A stretch of DNA of 64,000 nucleotides, taken from the NCBI RefSeq assembly GCF_012927165.1, contig NZ_JABBGA010000006.1:186001-250000 (forward strand), read 5' to 3'. The position numbers were made by a program, and so were the translations under genes. The number at the start of each line of letters is the position of its first letter. Within the stretch, counting starts at the first letter, position 1. The notes beneath the pieces are model-generated. The model did no database searches and had not been told where the DNA came from. It saw only the letters and a program-made list of their open reading frames with translations. This document shows positions 1 through 8,740 of this stretch, piece by piece. The DNA comes from Zoogloea dura (lineage in GTDB: Bacteria > Pseudomonadota > Gammaproteobacteria > Burkholderiales > Rhodocyclaceae).

Positions 1-1461
1 ACCCGGGCCCTGGCCCTCGCCGGCATCATGGGGGGCGAGGATTCCGGCATCACCCTGGACACCACCGACCTGTTCCTCGAGAGCGCCTTCTTCGCCCCCG
101 ATGTCATCGCCGGTCGTGCCCGTGCCTATGGTTTCTCGTCGGATGCCTCCTATCGCTTCGAGCGGGGTGTGGACTTCGCCTTGGCCGGTCCGGCCATCGA
201 GCGCGCCACCCGCCTGATCCTCGACATCTGCGGCGGTCAGCCCGGCCCGGTGGTCGATGCAGTGGCGGCCGGCAAGCTGCCCCGGCGCGAGCCGATCCGC
301 CTGCGTGCGGCCCGCGTGCGCCGGGTGCTGGGCATTGCGCTCAGCGCCGATGAAGTGGCCGGCATGTTCGGTCGCCTCAACTTGCAGGTGGCACGCGAAG
401 GGGACGATTTCGTCGTGACCCCGCCGTCCTACCGCTTCGACCTGGAGATCGAGGAGGACCTCATCGAGGAGATCGCCCGTCTCCACGGCTACGACAACAT
501 CCCGGTGTGTGCGCCCAAAGGCCCCATCAGCATGCTGCCGCGCCCCGAGGCGAAGCGCGACACCATGTTCGTGCGCCGTCTGGTGGCGGGGCGCGAGTAC
601 CAGGAGGTCATCAACTTCGCCTTTGTCGAAGAAGCCTGGGAGAAGGATTTCGGTGGCAACGCCGACCCGGTGCGCCTGGCCAACCCCATTGCCAGCCAGA
701 TGAGCGTGATGCGCTCCACCCTGATCGGTGGCCTGGTGGCCAACCTTGTGACCAACCGCAAGCGCCAGACCAACCGTGTCCGCGTCTTCGAGATCGGCCG
801 CTGCTTCGCCAAGGACCCTGCCGGCAAGCCGGTGGAGGGCTACTATCAGCCCGTGCGCATCGCCGCCCTGGCCGGTGGCCTGGCGAGGCCCGAGCAATGG
901 GGCGAGAGCAACCGCAACGTCGATTTCTACGACGTCAAGGCCGACCTCGAAGCCCTGCTGTTCCCGCGTGTGGCGGAGTTTGAGCGGGCCGCTCATCCGG
1001 CCCTGCACCCCGGTCGGTCTGCCCGTGTGCTGCTGGATGGCCGTGCCATCGGCTTCATCGGCGAACTGCACCCGGTATGGGTCCAGAGGTATGAACTCGG
1101 CACTGCGCCGGTGGTTTTCGAGATCGAACTCGACGCCCTGCTGGAAACGCGTACCCCGGCCTACCGCGAGGTTTCCCGCTTCCCGGCGGTGACCCGTGAC
1201 CTGGCCCTGGTGGTGGATCAGCAGGTGTCTGCGGCGAGCCTGCTGAGGGGCCTGCAGTCGGTTGCCCCGGCCATCGTCCAGCATATCGAGCTGTTCGACC
1301 AATACCAGGGCAAGGGTATCGAGCCGAACCGGAAAAGCCTTGCTTTCCGCGTAGTTATGCAAGAAACTCAGCGGACTCTTGAGGATGCCGAAGTGGATGC
1401 CGCGATGATTGCCCTGACCCGTCACGCCGAGGACAGCCTCGGTGCGAAATTGAGGGCCTGA
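1..1461 (+). CDS. pheT: Phenylalanine--tRNA ligase beta subunit, 5'-truncated by window edge
   Basis: This is the C-terminal 486 residues of the beta subunit of cytoplasmic phenylalanyl-tRNA synthetase, which charges tRNA-Phe as an alpha2-beta2 enzyme. The reading frame is open from base 1, and the full family length is near 790 residues, so the start lies outside the window. The fragment opens inside the B3/B4 domain (ALAGIMGG...SYRFERGVD). The B5 helix-turn-helix domain follows at about residues 105-175, then the catalytic-like core, and a C-terminal ferredoxin-fold anticodon-binding domain from about residue 395 ([15 protein letters not shown]). It stops 5 bp before ihfA, the usual proteobacterial pheST-ihfA operon order. 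Identification is firm. Confidence 0.97.
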   Translation, partial: TRALALAGIMGGEDSGITLDTTDLFLESAFFAPDVIAGRARAYGFSSDASYRFERGVDFALAGPAIERATRLILDICGGQPGPVVDAVAAGKLPRREPIRLRAARVRRVLGIALSADEVAGMFGRLNLQVAREGDDFVVTPPSYRFDLEIEEDLIEEIARLHGYDNIPVCAPKGPISMLPRPEAKRDTMFVRRLVAGREYQEVINFAFVEEAWEKDFGGNADPVRLANPIASQMSVMRSTLIGGLVANLVTNRKRQTNRVRVFEIGRCFAKDPAGKPVEGYYQPVRIAALAGGLARPEQWGESNRNVDFYDVKADLEALLFPRVAEFERAAHPALHPGRSARVLLDGRAIGFIGELHPVWVQRYELGTAPVVFEIELDALLETRTPAYREVSRFPAVTRDLALVVDQQVSAASLLRGLQSVAPAIVQHIELFDQYQGKGIEPNRKSLAFRVVMQETQRTLEDAEVDAAMIALTRHAEDSLGAKLRA

Positions 1462-1466
1462 TCATC

Positions 1467-1772
1467 ATGAGCATGACTTTGACCAAGGCCGAACTCGCCG
1501 ACATGCTCTTTGAGCAGGTGGGTCTCAACAAGCGTGAAGCCAAGGATATGGTGGAGTGCTTCTTCGAAGAGATCCGCCTGGCGCTCGAGCGCGGCGATTG
1601 CGTCAAGCTCTCGGGCTTCGGCAACTTCCAGTTGCGCGAGAAGCCCCAGCGTCCCGGGCGCAATCCCAAGACCGGCGAAGAAATCCCTATTACTGCCCGG
1701 CGTGTGGTGACTTTCCACGCCAGCCAGAAGCTCAAGGCGAACGTGGAGCAACTGAGCGATGTCGCAAAGTGA
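1467..1772 (+). CDS. ihfA: Integration host factor subunit alpha
   Basis: This is a DNA-bending nucleoid protein that pairs with IHF-beta and assists sigma-54 promoters, recombination and replication. The protein is 101 residues. It shows the HU/IHF signature: [10 protein letters not shown] at 50-59 and the DNA-intercalating beta-arm [11 protein letters not shown] at 62-72, followed by the RRVVTF strand. The start at 1467 lies 5 bp after the pheT stop; a second ATG at 1473 would shorten the protein by two residues. Co-transcription with pheT is likely. IHF supply may matter for the sigma-54 promoter found later in this window. Confidence 0.97.
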   Translation: MSMTLTKAELADMLFEQVGLNKREAKDMVECFFEEIRLALERGDCVKLSGFGNFQLREKPQRPGRNPKTGEEIPITARRVVTFHASQKLKANVEQLSDVAK

Positions 1773-2136
1773 TATACCGGCGGCGGCCGAGCTGCCTCCG
1801 ATCCCTCTCAAGCGCTACTTCACCATCGGTGAGGTGAGCGAGCTGTGCGGTGTCAAACCCCACGTCCTCCGTTACTGGGAGCAGGAATTCACCCAGTTGC
1901 GGCCGGTCAAGCGGGGCGGCAACCGGCGTTATTACCAGCACCATGAAGTGCTGCTGATCCGCCGCATCCGCGAGCTTCTCTACCAGGACGGCTTCACCAT
2001 CTCCGGTGCGCGCAATCGCCTGGATGACATGGCTGCCCGCAAGCGCGAGGATGTCGAGGAATCCGCCGGGCTGCGCGATCAGCTGAGCGCGGTCCGCAAC
2101 GAGATCCGCTCCATCCTGCAGCTCATCCAGAACTGA
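1759..2136 (+). CDS. MerR-family transcriptional regulator of the pheT-ihfA operon
   Basis: This is a 125-residue DNA-binding protein with a winged helix-turn-helix of the MerR type at residues 20-90 ([21 protein letters not shown], then the wing GGNRRYY). A short C-terminal helix follows that could act as a dimerisation coiled coil. There is no cysteine-based metal site or separate effector domain, so the ligand cannot be predicted. The start overlaps the end of ihfA by 14 bp, which implies translational coupling. This small MerR-like gene commonly follows ihfA in gamma- and betaproteobacteria; its target is not generally known. Confidence 0.9.
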   Translation: MSQSDIPAAAELPPIPLKRYFTIGEVSELCGVKPHVLRYWEQEFTQLRPVKRGGNRRYYQHHEVLLIRRIRELLYQDGFTISGARNRLDDMAARKREDVEESAGLRDQLSAVRNEIRSILQLIQN

Positions 2137-2177
2137 ATCCTTACGCCCGGTCCAGCGGGCGTGCCCGAACCAATCCT

Positions 2178-2209
2178 GGGCGGTACCTGACAGGTACCGC
2201 CCTTTTTTT
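2178..2209 (+). terminator. Rho-independent terminator of pheT-ihfA-merR
   Basis: A perfect 11-bp stem (2178-2188 with 2192-2202) closes a 3-nt loop and is followed by seven T residues. It lies just downstream of the MerR-like gene and 14 bp before the next start, so the following gene needs its own initiation or read-through. Confidence 0.93.
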
Positions 2210-2222
2210 GCGAGCTGTTTCC

Positions 2223-2975
2223 ATGACCTACTGCGTCAGCATGCTTCTCGATGCCGGTATGGTGTTCCTGTCGGACTCCCGTACCAATGCCGGTGTCGAC
2301 CACATCAATACCTTCCGCAAGATGAGCATCTTCCAGCGCCCCGGTGAGCGGGTGATGGTGCTCATGAGTTCCGGCAACCTGGCCATCACTCAGCAGCTGG
2401 TGTCCATGCTGCGGGAGGTCATGGCCATCCAGGACGGGCGTGAGAACCTGTGGACTGTGCCCAACATGTTCGAGGCGGCACGTCACGTCGGCGAGATGCT
2501 GCGCGAGGTGTACCGGCGGGATTCCGAAGCCCTCAACAACTTCGGCATCGACTTCACCGCGGCGCTGATCCTCGGCGGACAGATCGGCAATGAGCAGCCG
2601 CGCCTGTTCCATGTGTACGCGGCCGGCAACTTCATCGAGGCGACCCCCGATACCCCGTATTTCCAGATCGGCGAATCCAAGTACGGCAAGCCCATCATCG
2701 ACCGGGTGGTCAAGCGTCACACCAGCCTGGACGAGGCCGCCAAGCTGGCCCTGATCTCCATGGACTCGACGATCCGTTCCAACCTGTCGGTCGGCGTGCC
2801 CCTAGACCTGGCGATCATCAAGACCGATGAGCTCAAGGTGTCCTCGCACATCAGCATCGATGCCAAGAACGAGTACTTCGCCATGATCCGCAACCGCTGG
2901 AGCGAGGCCCTGGGCCACGCTTTTGACGAACTGCCCAACCCCGACCTGCTCGGCAAGGGCGATCTGAGCCTGTAA
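2223..2975 (+). CDS. Proteasome-type peptidase of the Anbu family
   Basis: This is an N-terminal-nucleophile hydrolase of the T1/proteasome-HslV superfamily, 250 residues. The N-terminus reads MTYCVSMLLDAG...DSRTNAGVDHINTFRKM, typical of Anbu (ancestral beta subunit) proteins. Removal of Met1 would expose Thr2 as the nucleophile, so I chose ATG 2223; an upstream in-frame TTG at 2208 would bury the nucleophile and sits in the terminator T-run. The Asp of DSRTNAG and the Lys of FRKM occupy the places of the proteasomal catalytic Asp and Lys. Anbu often sits in an operon with an alpha-E protein, a transglutaminase-like protein and an ATP-grasp protein. None of these is present here. Confidence 0.85.
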   Translation: MTYCVSMLLDAGMVFLSDSRTNAGVDHINTFRKMSIFQRPGERVMVLMSSGNLAITQQLVSMLREVMAIQDGRENLWTVPNMFEAARHVGEMLREVYRRDSEALNNFGIDFTAALILGGQIGNEQPRLFHVYAAGNFIEATPDTPYFQIGESKYGKPIIDRVVKRHTSLDEAAKLALISMDSTIRSNLSVGVPLDLAIIKTDELKVSSHISIDAKNEYFAMIRNRWSEALGHAFDELPNPDLLGKGDLSL

Positions 2976-2989
2976 GGCGCCGGGCTTAC

Positions 2990-3883
2990 TTACCAGCCCT
3001 GGGCCTGACGCCGCCCGTTCTCGCATTCCGCCCGGAACTGCAGGAACTGGCGCAGGCGGCGTCCTTCGATCTCGCCGCGTTCCGCCGCCTCGCGCAGGGC
3101 ACAGCCCGGCTCCGAGTCGTGGCGGCAGTCGCGGAAGCGGCACTGCCCCGCATAGGGGCGGAATTCCTTGAAGCTGGCCTCCAGGGCCTCGTTGTCCAGG
3201 TGCACGAGGCCGAAGGTCTGCATGCCGGGACTGTCGATCAGGCCACCGCCTTCCGGCAGCGGATAGAGGCGGGCGAAGGTGGTGGTGTGCTTGCCCGTAT
3301 CCAGCACTTCAGAGATCTCGCGCGTCTCGGCCCGGGCTTCCGGGATCAGGGCATTGGTGAGGGTGGACTTGCCCATCCCCGACTGGCCCACCAGCAGGCT
3401 GGTCTCGCCGACCAGGAGGCTGCGCAGCGCATCCACATTGTCGAGTGCCGACAGTTCCAGCACCGGATAGCCCAGCCTGACGAAGGATGCCAGGCGGCTG
3501 CGCGCATCGGCCAGGCCGGCCGGGATGTCGGTCTTGTTCAGCACGATCAGCACCTTCAGGTGCTGGCTTTCCGCCGCGCACAGGCAGCGCGACACGAACT
3601 CGTCGCTGAAGCTGGGTTCGGTGGCGACCACCATCACTACCTGGGTGGCGTTGGCGGCGATCAGCTTCTGGCGCCAGGCGTCCGAGCGGTAGAGCAGGCT
3701 GCTGCGCTCCACCAGCTTGTCGATCACGCCCTGGCCGGGGCCGGTGTCGGCCACCTGGACCCGGTCGCCACAGGCAAACATGCTTTTCTTGCCGCGGGGG
3801 ACGCACAGCAGGATCTCGCCTGCGTCGGTGCGAACCTCGTACTGCCGTCCGAAGGCGGCGATCAGGGTGCCGAAAGTTTTCAA
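2990..3883 (-). CDS. rsgA: Ribosome small-subunit biogenesis GTPase RsgA
   Basis: This is a late 30S assembly factor that hydrolyses GTP on the small subunit. The 297 residues comprise an N-terminal OB fold, then a circularly permuted GTPase with G4 (NKTD, 116-119) before G1 (GQSGMGKST, 166-174) and G3 (DSPG, 217-220). A C-terminal zinc knuckle is formed by C248, C253, H255 and C261. The start is a TTG at 3881-3883 whose bases overlap the stop of the upstream M48 peptidase gene (TTGA), so translation is probably coupled. No ATG alternative exists near it. Confidence 0.96.
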   Translation of the reverse strand: MKTFGTLIAAFGRQYEVRTDAGEILLCVPRGKKSMFACGDRVQVADTGPGQGVIDKLVERSSLLYRSDAWRQKLIAANATQVVMVVATEPSFSDEFVSRCLCAAESQHLKVLIVLNKTDIPAGLADARSRLASFVRLGYPVLELSALDNVDALRSLLVGETSLLVGQSGMGKSTLTNALIPEARAETREISEVLDTGKHTTTFARLYPLPEGGGLIDSPGMQTFGLVHLDNEALEASFKEFRPYAGQCRFRDCRHDSEPGCALREAAERGEIEGRRLRQFLQFRAECENGRRQAQGW

Positions 3884-5133
3884 CGTGTACTGCCCTCGAG
3901 CCGCGCGATACGGATGGCTGCCGGTGGATGGGAGTCGTAGATACTGGAATACAGCGGGTCCGGCGTCAGGGTCGAGGCGTTGTCCCGGTACAGCTTGACC
4001 AACGCCCGGACCAGATCCGGGGCTGGGGCCTGGGCGGCGGCGTAGGCATCCGCCTGGAACTCATGGGTGCGCGACCAGCGGCTCATCAGCGGGGTCAGCG
4101 GGAAGGTGAACACCGGCAGGGCCAGGGCGAACAGCACCAGGGTGGCCGCCGTGCCGCCGGCCTGCATGCCCAGGCCGGTGAAGAACCAGTCGGTGGCCGA
4201 GACATGGCCGAGCAGGGCGAAGAAGGCCAGGCTGCCCGCACCGATCACCGCCAGGCGCTTCCACAGGTGGTGGTGATGGTAGTGGCCCAGCTCATGGGCC
4301 AGCACGGCCTCCACCTCGGCCGGGTCGAGCTTGTCCAGCAGGGTGTCGAAGAAGACGATCCGCTTGGCCGCGCCGAAGCCGGTGAAGTAGGCGTTGCCAT
4401 GGGCCGAGCGCTTCGACCCGTCCATCACATAGAGGCCCGACAGGCGGAAGCCGCAGCGGCTCATCAGGCCCTCGATGCGCTGGCGCAGGGGGCCGTCCTC
4501 GAGGGGCTTGAACTTGTTGAACAGCGGGGCGATGAAGCTCGGGTAGACCAGCAGCACCAGCAGGTTGAAGACCAGCCAGAAGCTCCACACATACAACCAC
4601 CAGAGCTCGCCCATGGCCTCCATCAGCCACAGCACGCAGGCGATCAGGGGCAGGCCGATGACGGCCGACAGCAGGATGCCCTTGAGGGCATCGGCGACGA
4701 ACAGCCCCGGGGTCAGCCGGTTGAAGCCGAAGCGCGCCTCCAGGCCGAAGCTGCGATACACCGTCAGGGGCAGATCCACCAGCCATGACACCGAGGCCAC
4801 CAGGGCAACGAAGACGAGGCCCTGCGGCAGGCTGCCGGCAGCGAAGAAGCGGACGCTCACGTCATGCAGCGCCTGCAGCCCGCCACCCAGGGTGAGGGCG
4901 AGGAGGAGGCCGGCGGAGATCAGCAGGTCCACCATGCCGGTGCGGACCCGCGCCACCGTGTAATCGGCGGCCTTCTGGTGGGCATCCAGCCCGATGCTGT
5001 CCGCGAAGGCGGCGGGTACCTGCCCGCGGTGGGCCGCCACGTGGCGGATCTGGCGGCCGGCCAGCCACAGGCGGGTCAACAGGCCGGCGACGAGGGCGAG
5101 CAGGAAGAGGGCGGAGAAGCTGCTTGGGCTCAT
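3880..5133 (-). CDS. M48-family membrane metallopeptidase (Ste24/CAAX-protease-like)
   Basis: This is an integral inner-membrane zinc protease, 417 residues. It has several hydrophobic segments (about 5-25, 65-90, 105-120, 150-170, 180-200, 300-320 and 325-345). The zinc motif HELGH is at 280-284, and the third ligand is the Glu of HEFQADAYA near residue 358. This matches the Ste24-like M48A group rather than the shorter HtpX. Betaproteobacteria lack CAAX prenylation, so a role in membrane protein quality control is more likely (inference). It is coupled to rsgA downstream and divergent from orn. Confidence 0.9.
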   Translation of the reverse strand: MSPSSFSALFLLALVAGLLTRLWLAGRQIRHVAAHRGQVPAAFADSIGLDAHQKAADYTVARVRTGMVDLLISAGLLLALTLGGGLQALHDVSVRFFAAGSLPQGLVFVALVASVSWLVDLPLTVYRSFGLEARFGFNRLTPGLFVADALKGILLSAVIGLPLIACVLWLMEAMGELWWLYVWSFWLVFNLLVLLVYPSFIAPLFNKFKPLEDGPLRQRIEGLMSRCGFRLSGLYVMDGSKRSAHGNAYFTGFGAAKRIVFFDTLLDKLDPAEVEAVLAHELGHYHHHHLWKRLAVIGAGSLAFFALLGHVSATDWFFTGLGMQAGGTAATLVLFALALPVFTFPLTPLMSRWSRTHEFQADAYAAAQAPAPDLVRALVKLYRDNASTLTPDPLYSSIYDSHPPAAIRIARLEGSTR

Positions 5134-5229
5134 CGAAGGGGCTCGGGGGAGGGCGTTGAGAGGCGACGGGCGAGTGAGGGAAGGTGGCTTCAGCGTAGAA
5201 TCGCGCCTTTACCGAAAAGCGAGCCGATT

Positions 5230-5775
5230 ATGGCACAGGACCAGAATCACCTCATCTGGCTGGACATGGAAATGACCGGCCTCAATCCCGACAGCGACCG
5301 CATCATCGAGATGGCCATGGTCGTCACCAACGGCAACCTCGACATCGTGGCCGAAGGCCCGGTTATCGCCGTGCACCAGCCCGACGCGGTGCTCGACGGG
5401 ATGGATGAATGGAACAAGAACACCCACGGCCGTTCCGGCCTGATCGACCGGGTCAAGGCTTCCACCATCGACGAAGCCCAGGCCGAGGAGATCTACCTCG
5501 AGTTCATGAAGCAGTACATCCCGTCGCGCACCTCGCCGATGTGCGGCAACTCCATCGGCCAGGACCGCCGCTTCATGGCCCGCTACATGCCGAAGCTGGA
5601 AGACTGGTTCCACTACCGCAACCTGGACGTGTCCACCCTCAAGGAGCTGGCCCGGCGCTGGCGTCCGGATGTGTACAAGGGCCTCGAGAAGAAGGGCGCC
5701 CACCAGGCCCTGGCTGACATCCACGAGTCCATCGCCGAGCTGCGCTACTACCGGGACAACTTCCTCAAGGTCTGA
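5230..5775 (+). CDS. orn: Oligoribonuclease
   Basis: This is a DEDDh 3'-5' exoribonuclease that degrades 2-5-nt RNAs and pGpG, the linear product of c-di-GMP breakdown. It is 181 residues, the usual size. The first metal motif DMEMTG carries D12 and E14, and the C-terminal HQALADI supplies the catalytic His and last Asp. I took the ATG at 5230; the reading frame is open upstream, but that part runs into the divergent M48 gene and does not look like the family. It is transcribed away from the M48 peptidase. Confidence 0.96.
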   Translation: MAQDQNHLIWLDMEMTGLNPDSDRIIEMAMVVTNGNLDIVAEGPVIAVHQPDAVLDGMDEWNKNTHGRSGLIDRVKASTIDEAQAEEIYLEFMKQYIPSRTSPMCGNSIGQDRRFMARYMPKLEDWFHYRNLDVSTLKELARRWRPDVYKGLEKKGAHQALADIHESIAELRYYRDNFLKV

Positions 5776-5779
5776 TCCT

Positions 5780-6811
5780 TCAGATGCGGCACAGGGCCAG
5801 CAGGCGGCTGCGGCTGCGGGCCAGGTCCTTGCCCAGCAGGGCGGCCAGCTCCGGCGCAAGGCCAGAGAAGCTGGCCGCGACAGAGGCCCGGGCCGTGACG
5901 GCCAGTGGCAGGCGGGCCTCCCAGGCCGCATCGAGGAACCACACCAGGCGGCGCAGGCTGTCCATGTGCTCGCCCGCCAGCCGCGGAAAATCCAGGATCA
6001 GCAAGGCTTGCCGCTCCGTTGCCAGGCTGGCGTAGTCGCCCGGCCCGCGGGCCTGGCGGAACAACGCATCGAAACCGGCTTCACGCCATCCTTCGCTCCG
6101 CCCCTCCCGCCAGGCGCCGCGCCGTGACTCCGGCCTTGCCGCAGGCGCCCCCAGCCACCAGCGCGGGGGCGCCTCGGCAGCCAGTCCTTCCCGATAGTCC
6201 CGACCCCCATCCACCCGCAACAGCGTGCACTGCTGCTCCAGCCAGGCGGCCAGCGGCGTGTAGTGGCGTGCCTGCTCGCGCAGGCGCGGCAGATCAGGCC
6301 ACAAGGCCGCAGGAGGATGGTTGGCGGTAAGGACACAGCCCATCCCCCGGGCCAGGGCGCTCTCGAAGACACGCAGCAGGATCAGCGCATCGGCACTGTC
6401 GTAGGCATGAAACTCGTCGAGCAGCAGCACGCGGGCCGTGCCGAACAGGCTGTTCATGCGGTGCTGCCAGTCGCCGCCCGCCACCGCGCTGCGATGCACC
6501 GCCGCCAGCAGCTCGGCCACATGAAGACGCCGTGCCTGCGCCGGCCCCAGGGCGTCACCCAGGGTGTCCAGCAGGCGGGTCTTGCCCCGCCCGACCCCGC
6601 CCCACAGGAACAGCCCTGCCGCTTGGCCGGAGCCCGGGGTGTGCTTCAGCAGCGCGCTGCCCAGGCGGGCCAGATGGATCAGGGCATTGCACTGATCCGG
6701 GTCCGGCAGGTGTCCGCCGGCACGGAAGCGGGCATCGAGTTCGTCGAGCAGGGCAGAGGCCTTGCCGGGATGGCCCGGCGTGCCACGGAAGAGGAGCGGG
6801 AGTGCGAGCAT
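5780..6811 (-). CDS. zapE: ZapE/AFG1-like cell-division ATPase
   Basis: This is an AAA-type P-loop ATPase, 343 residues from ATG 6811. In E. coli ZapE associates with the Z ring under stress or low oxygen, and the eukaryotic homologue AFG1/LACE1 acts in mitochondrial quality control. Walker A is GGVGRGKT (about 71-78) and Walker B is LLLDEFH (about 129-135). Both lie in the spacing expected for AFG1, as does the later TANHPP sensor-type segment. A longer frame to 6877 exists, but the protein similarity begins at MLALPLLF. The N-terminus is shorter than in many ZapE proteins. It is convergent with orn, with 4 bp between the stops, and divergent from a LysR gene. Confidence 0.85.
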   Translation of the reverse strand: MLALPLLFRGTPGHPGKASALLDELDARFRAGGHLPDPDQCNALIHLARLGSALLKHTPGSGQAAGLFLWGGVGRGKTRLLDTLGDALGPAQARRLHVAELLAAVHRSAVAGGDWQHRMNSLFGTARVLLLDEFHAYDSADALILLRVFESALARGMGCVLTANHPPAALWPDLPRLREQARHYTPLAAWLEQQCTLLRVDGGRDYREGLAAEAPPRWWLGAPAARPESRRGAWREGRSEGWREAGFDALFRQARGPGDYASLATERQALLILDFPRLAGEHMDSLRRLVWFLDAAWEARLPLAVTARASVAASFSGLAPELAALLGKDLARSRSRLLALCRI

Positions 6812-6881
6812 GGCTGCATTCTGGGCGGCGGCTTGGTATAACACCAATGCCGATTTCTCAAACCACCCATTCCTCACCGGT

Positions 6882-7772
6882 ATGGTTTCCCTCCGACAGA
6901 TCCGCTACCTCCTGGCCATCGCCGACACCGGCAGCCTCACCGCTGCCGCCGCGCGCCTGTATGTGGCCCAGCCCGCCCTCAGCCGCCAACTGGCACAGAC
7001 GGAAGAGGCGCTGGGCTTTTCCCTGTTCCGGCGCGAAGCCCGCGGCGTGTGCCTGACGCCCGCCGGCGCCCTGTTTCTCGAGCGCGTCCGGGGCCTCGCC
7101 GGGATGCTGGACGACGCCGTGGATGACGCCCGCCGCCTGGAGCGGGGCGAGGTGGGCGTGCTGCGCCTGCTTCACTCCAGCTCGGTGCCGGTGGCCGGCC
7201 CCCTGCTGGCGGCGCTGCAAGCCTTCACCGCAGCGCTGCCGGGCGCCCGGGTCGACCTGGATCGCGTCTCGTCAGAGCTGCAGGGGGTGGAGATCCTGGC
7301 CGGCCGGGCCGACATCGGCGTGGCCCGTCTGCCCGTGCTGCGCCGCAGCCCCGAGCTGGTGCAGCGCCCGCTGCCCGCCGAACGCCTGTGGGTGGCGCTG
7401 CCGGCCCATCACCCCCTGGCGGCGGAGGCCGGCCCCTTGCCCCTCGAGGCCTTGCGTGACGAACGCTTCGTCTCCGCCGTGCATCGCGAACGTGGCGGCC
7501 TGGCCCGGCGCGTCACCGACCTGTGCCTGGAGGCTGGCTTCGTCCCCGGCTCCGCCGCCGTCCAGTCCCGCAAGACTTCGATGCTCGCGCTCGTCGCCGC
7601 CGGCTTCGGGGTGGCGGTGATACCCGCCTGCATGCGCGACATGCTGCCCGCGGGAGCCGCGCTGCGCCAGCTTGCCGGGCCTGCGGCCCTTGCAGAAGCG
7701 GCCATCCTCCTGCCGCCGGAGGCGTCGCCGCTGGCATTGAGGTTTGCGGGGATGCTGGAGGCGGGGTGGTAG
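6882..7772 (+). CDS. LysR-family transcriptional regulator
   Basis: This is a 296-residue LysR-type regulator. The N-terminal winged helix-turn-helix is at residues 1-60 (LRQIRYLLAIADTGSLTAAAARLYVAQPALSRQLAQTEE, written here only to locate it). A periplasmic-binding-protein-like effector domain covers about 90-296. ATG 6882 gives the canonical LysR N-terminus; the longer frame from 6762 overlaps zapE and is rejected. It is divergent from zapE across 70 bp. LysR genes often regulate their divergent neighbour, but zapE is an unusual target, so the regulon is uncertain. A hairpin terminator follows at 7818. Confidence 0.92.
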   Translation: MVSLRQIRYLLAIADTGSLTAAAARLYVAQPALSRQLAQTEEALGFSLFRREARGVCLTPAGALFLERVRGLAGMLDDAVDDARRLERGEVGVLRLLHSSSVPVAGPLLAALQAFTAALPGARVDLDRVSSELQGVEILAGRADIGVARLPVLRRSPELVQRPLPAERLWVALPAHHPLAAEAGPLPLEALRDERFVSAVHRERGGLARRVTDLCLEAGFVPGSAAVQSRKTSMLALVAAGFGVAVIPACMRDMLPAGAALRQLAGPAALAEAAILLPPEASPLALRFAGMLEAGW

Positions 7773-7817
7773 GGGCGTTCCGCGGGGAGATACCGGATTG
7801 GGCCGCGGTATGAATAC

Positions 7818-7853
7818 AAATGGGTATGGTGTTGATAAACGCCATACCCATTT
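7818..7853. terminator. Long hairpin terminator, probably bidirectional
   Basis: Two 16-nt arms (7818-7833 and 7838-7853, one G-T pair) enclose the tetraloop GATA. On the plus strand the hairpin ends in TTT and is followed by CTTTTG. On the minus strand an A/T-rich tail also follows. It sits 45 bp after the LysR stop and 252 bp from the end of the convergent exonuclease-like gene. Confidence 0.7.
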
Positions 7854-7888
7854 CTTTTGAAGCGGGCGTCTACGAAGGATGCAGAGCC

Positions 7889-8044
7889 GTCTACATGCTT
7901 GCAAGCGTCGTCAACATTGCATGTAGACGGACCAACATTGAATGTTGACCGGTCAACATTCAATGTAGACCAGGCAACATTGAATCCAGCGGCGTCAACT
8001 TAAGGAACATCGTCTTCTGCATGCCATGTAGACGCGTCTACATG
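7889..8044. repeat. Cluster of nested palindromes built on GTCWACAT
   Basis: This is the rest of a 332-base gene-free gap between convergent genes. It contains eight copies of the octamer GTCWACAT, counting both strands: 7889, 7910, 7921, 7942, 7952, 7963, 8026 and 8036. These build three symmetrical structures. The first is a 10-bp inverted repeat, 7889-7898 with 7919-7928. The second is a perfect 32-bp palindrome at 7935-7966, centred between 7950 and 7951. The third is a perfect 20-bp palindrome at 8025-8044. A further CAACATTGAAT occurs near 7975. No open frame or RNA family is recognisable. It could be a protein-binding array or a degenerate mobile palindromic element. Confidence 0.8.
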
Positions 8045-8104
8045 CTTCATCGGACGTGCTGGGAAGCATGCAGCCGGTGATTGTCGGCTGCTTGCGCTGC
8101 CTCG

Positions 8105-8740
8105 CTAGCTCCCGCGCAGCCATTTGCGGCTGCTCTGCGCGTCCAGCAGTTCCCGTGGGCTGCCGAGGCCTTGCTGTTTGGCGCGGGCGAGGGCCACCTG
8201 GTGGAGTTGGGCGACGGCGAGGGCTTCGAGGAGGGCGTCGCGGTGGTCGAGGCGTTCGATGCCGAAGGCGCCGAGCCAGGCGTCCATGCGTGCCTGGCCG
8301 GCGATGCGCTCGGGGTAGAGGCTGGGCATCAGCACCATCAGGTCGAGCCAGTCCAGGGGCGGGATGCTGCCGAGGTTGTTCTCGAAGGCGCGTTCGAGGG
8401 TGCCCTGGTTGAAGGGCGCGTTGTAGACCACCACCGGTGCCTTGGCGATGAACTTGAGCAGGGCGGCCATGGCGCCGGCAGGGGCGCTGCCGAGGCGGGC
8501 CTGGAAGGCATCGCCGGGGTGCAGGAGGCCCTTGTTGATGGCCACCGCGCCCACCGCCAGCAGGCGCTGCCCGCCGCCGTCCATCGGGCCGGTCTCGGTG
8601 TTGACCACCACGTAGCGGGTCTCGTAGTGGGAGCGGCTCAGGTCGGGCGTGGGTATGGCCGCTATGGCTTCGAGCGTGCTGCGCAGGGCGGGGTCGAGGG
8701 CCGGGCCGCTGCCGGGCAGGAGTCGGGAGAGCCAGTTCAT
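8105..8740 (-). CDS. DnaQ-like 3'-5' exonuclease-fold protein with degraded active site
   Basis: This is a 211-residue protein of the DEDDh exonuclease fold, in the position normally held by an exonuclease partner of the DUF294 protein. The fold motifs are visible but altered. Motif I reads VVNTETG, with N47 in place of the first metal Asp, although E49 is kept. Motif II reads NAPFNQGTL, with N111 for Asp. Motif III keeps H166 but has E172 for Asp. Three of the four metal ligands are therefore changed, so it may bind nucleic acid or nucleotide without cutting. The ATG overlaps the stop of the upstream gene (ATGA), so the two are translationally coupled. Confidence 0.8.
   Translation of the reverse strand: MNWLSRLLPGSGPALDPALRSTLEAIAAIPTPDLSRSHYETRYVVVNTETGPMDGGGQRLLAVGAVAINKGLLHPGDAFQARLGSAPAGAMAALLKFIAKAPVVVYNAPFNQGTLERAFENNLGSIPPLDWLDLMVLMPSLYPERIAGQARMDAWLGAFGIERLDHRDALLEALAVAQLHQVALARAKQQGLGSPRELLDAQSSRKWLRGS

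Noticed and set aside
2137-2177. A tRNA-Pro gene, which often follows ihfA-merR
   Set aside because: The sequence has no acceptor stem, anticodon loop or TTC box; only a terminator is present.
7880-8045. CRISPR-like repeat block
   Set aside because: The repeats are short, alternate in orientation and have irregular spacing; there are no unique spacers of constant length and no cas genes.
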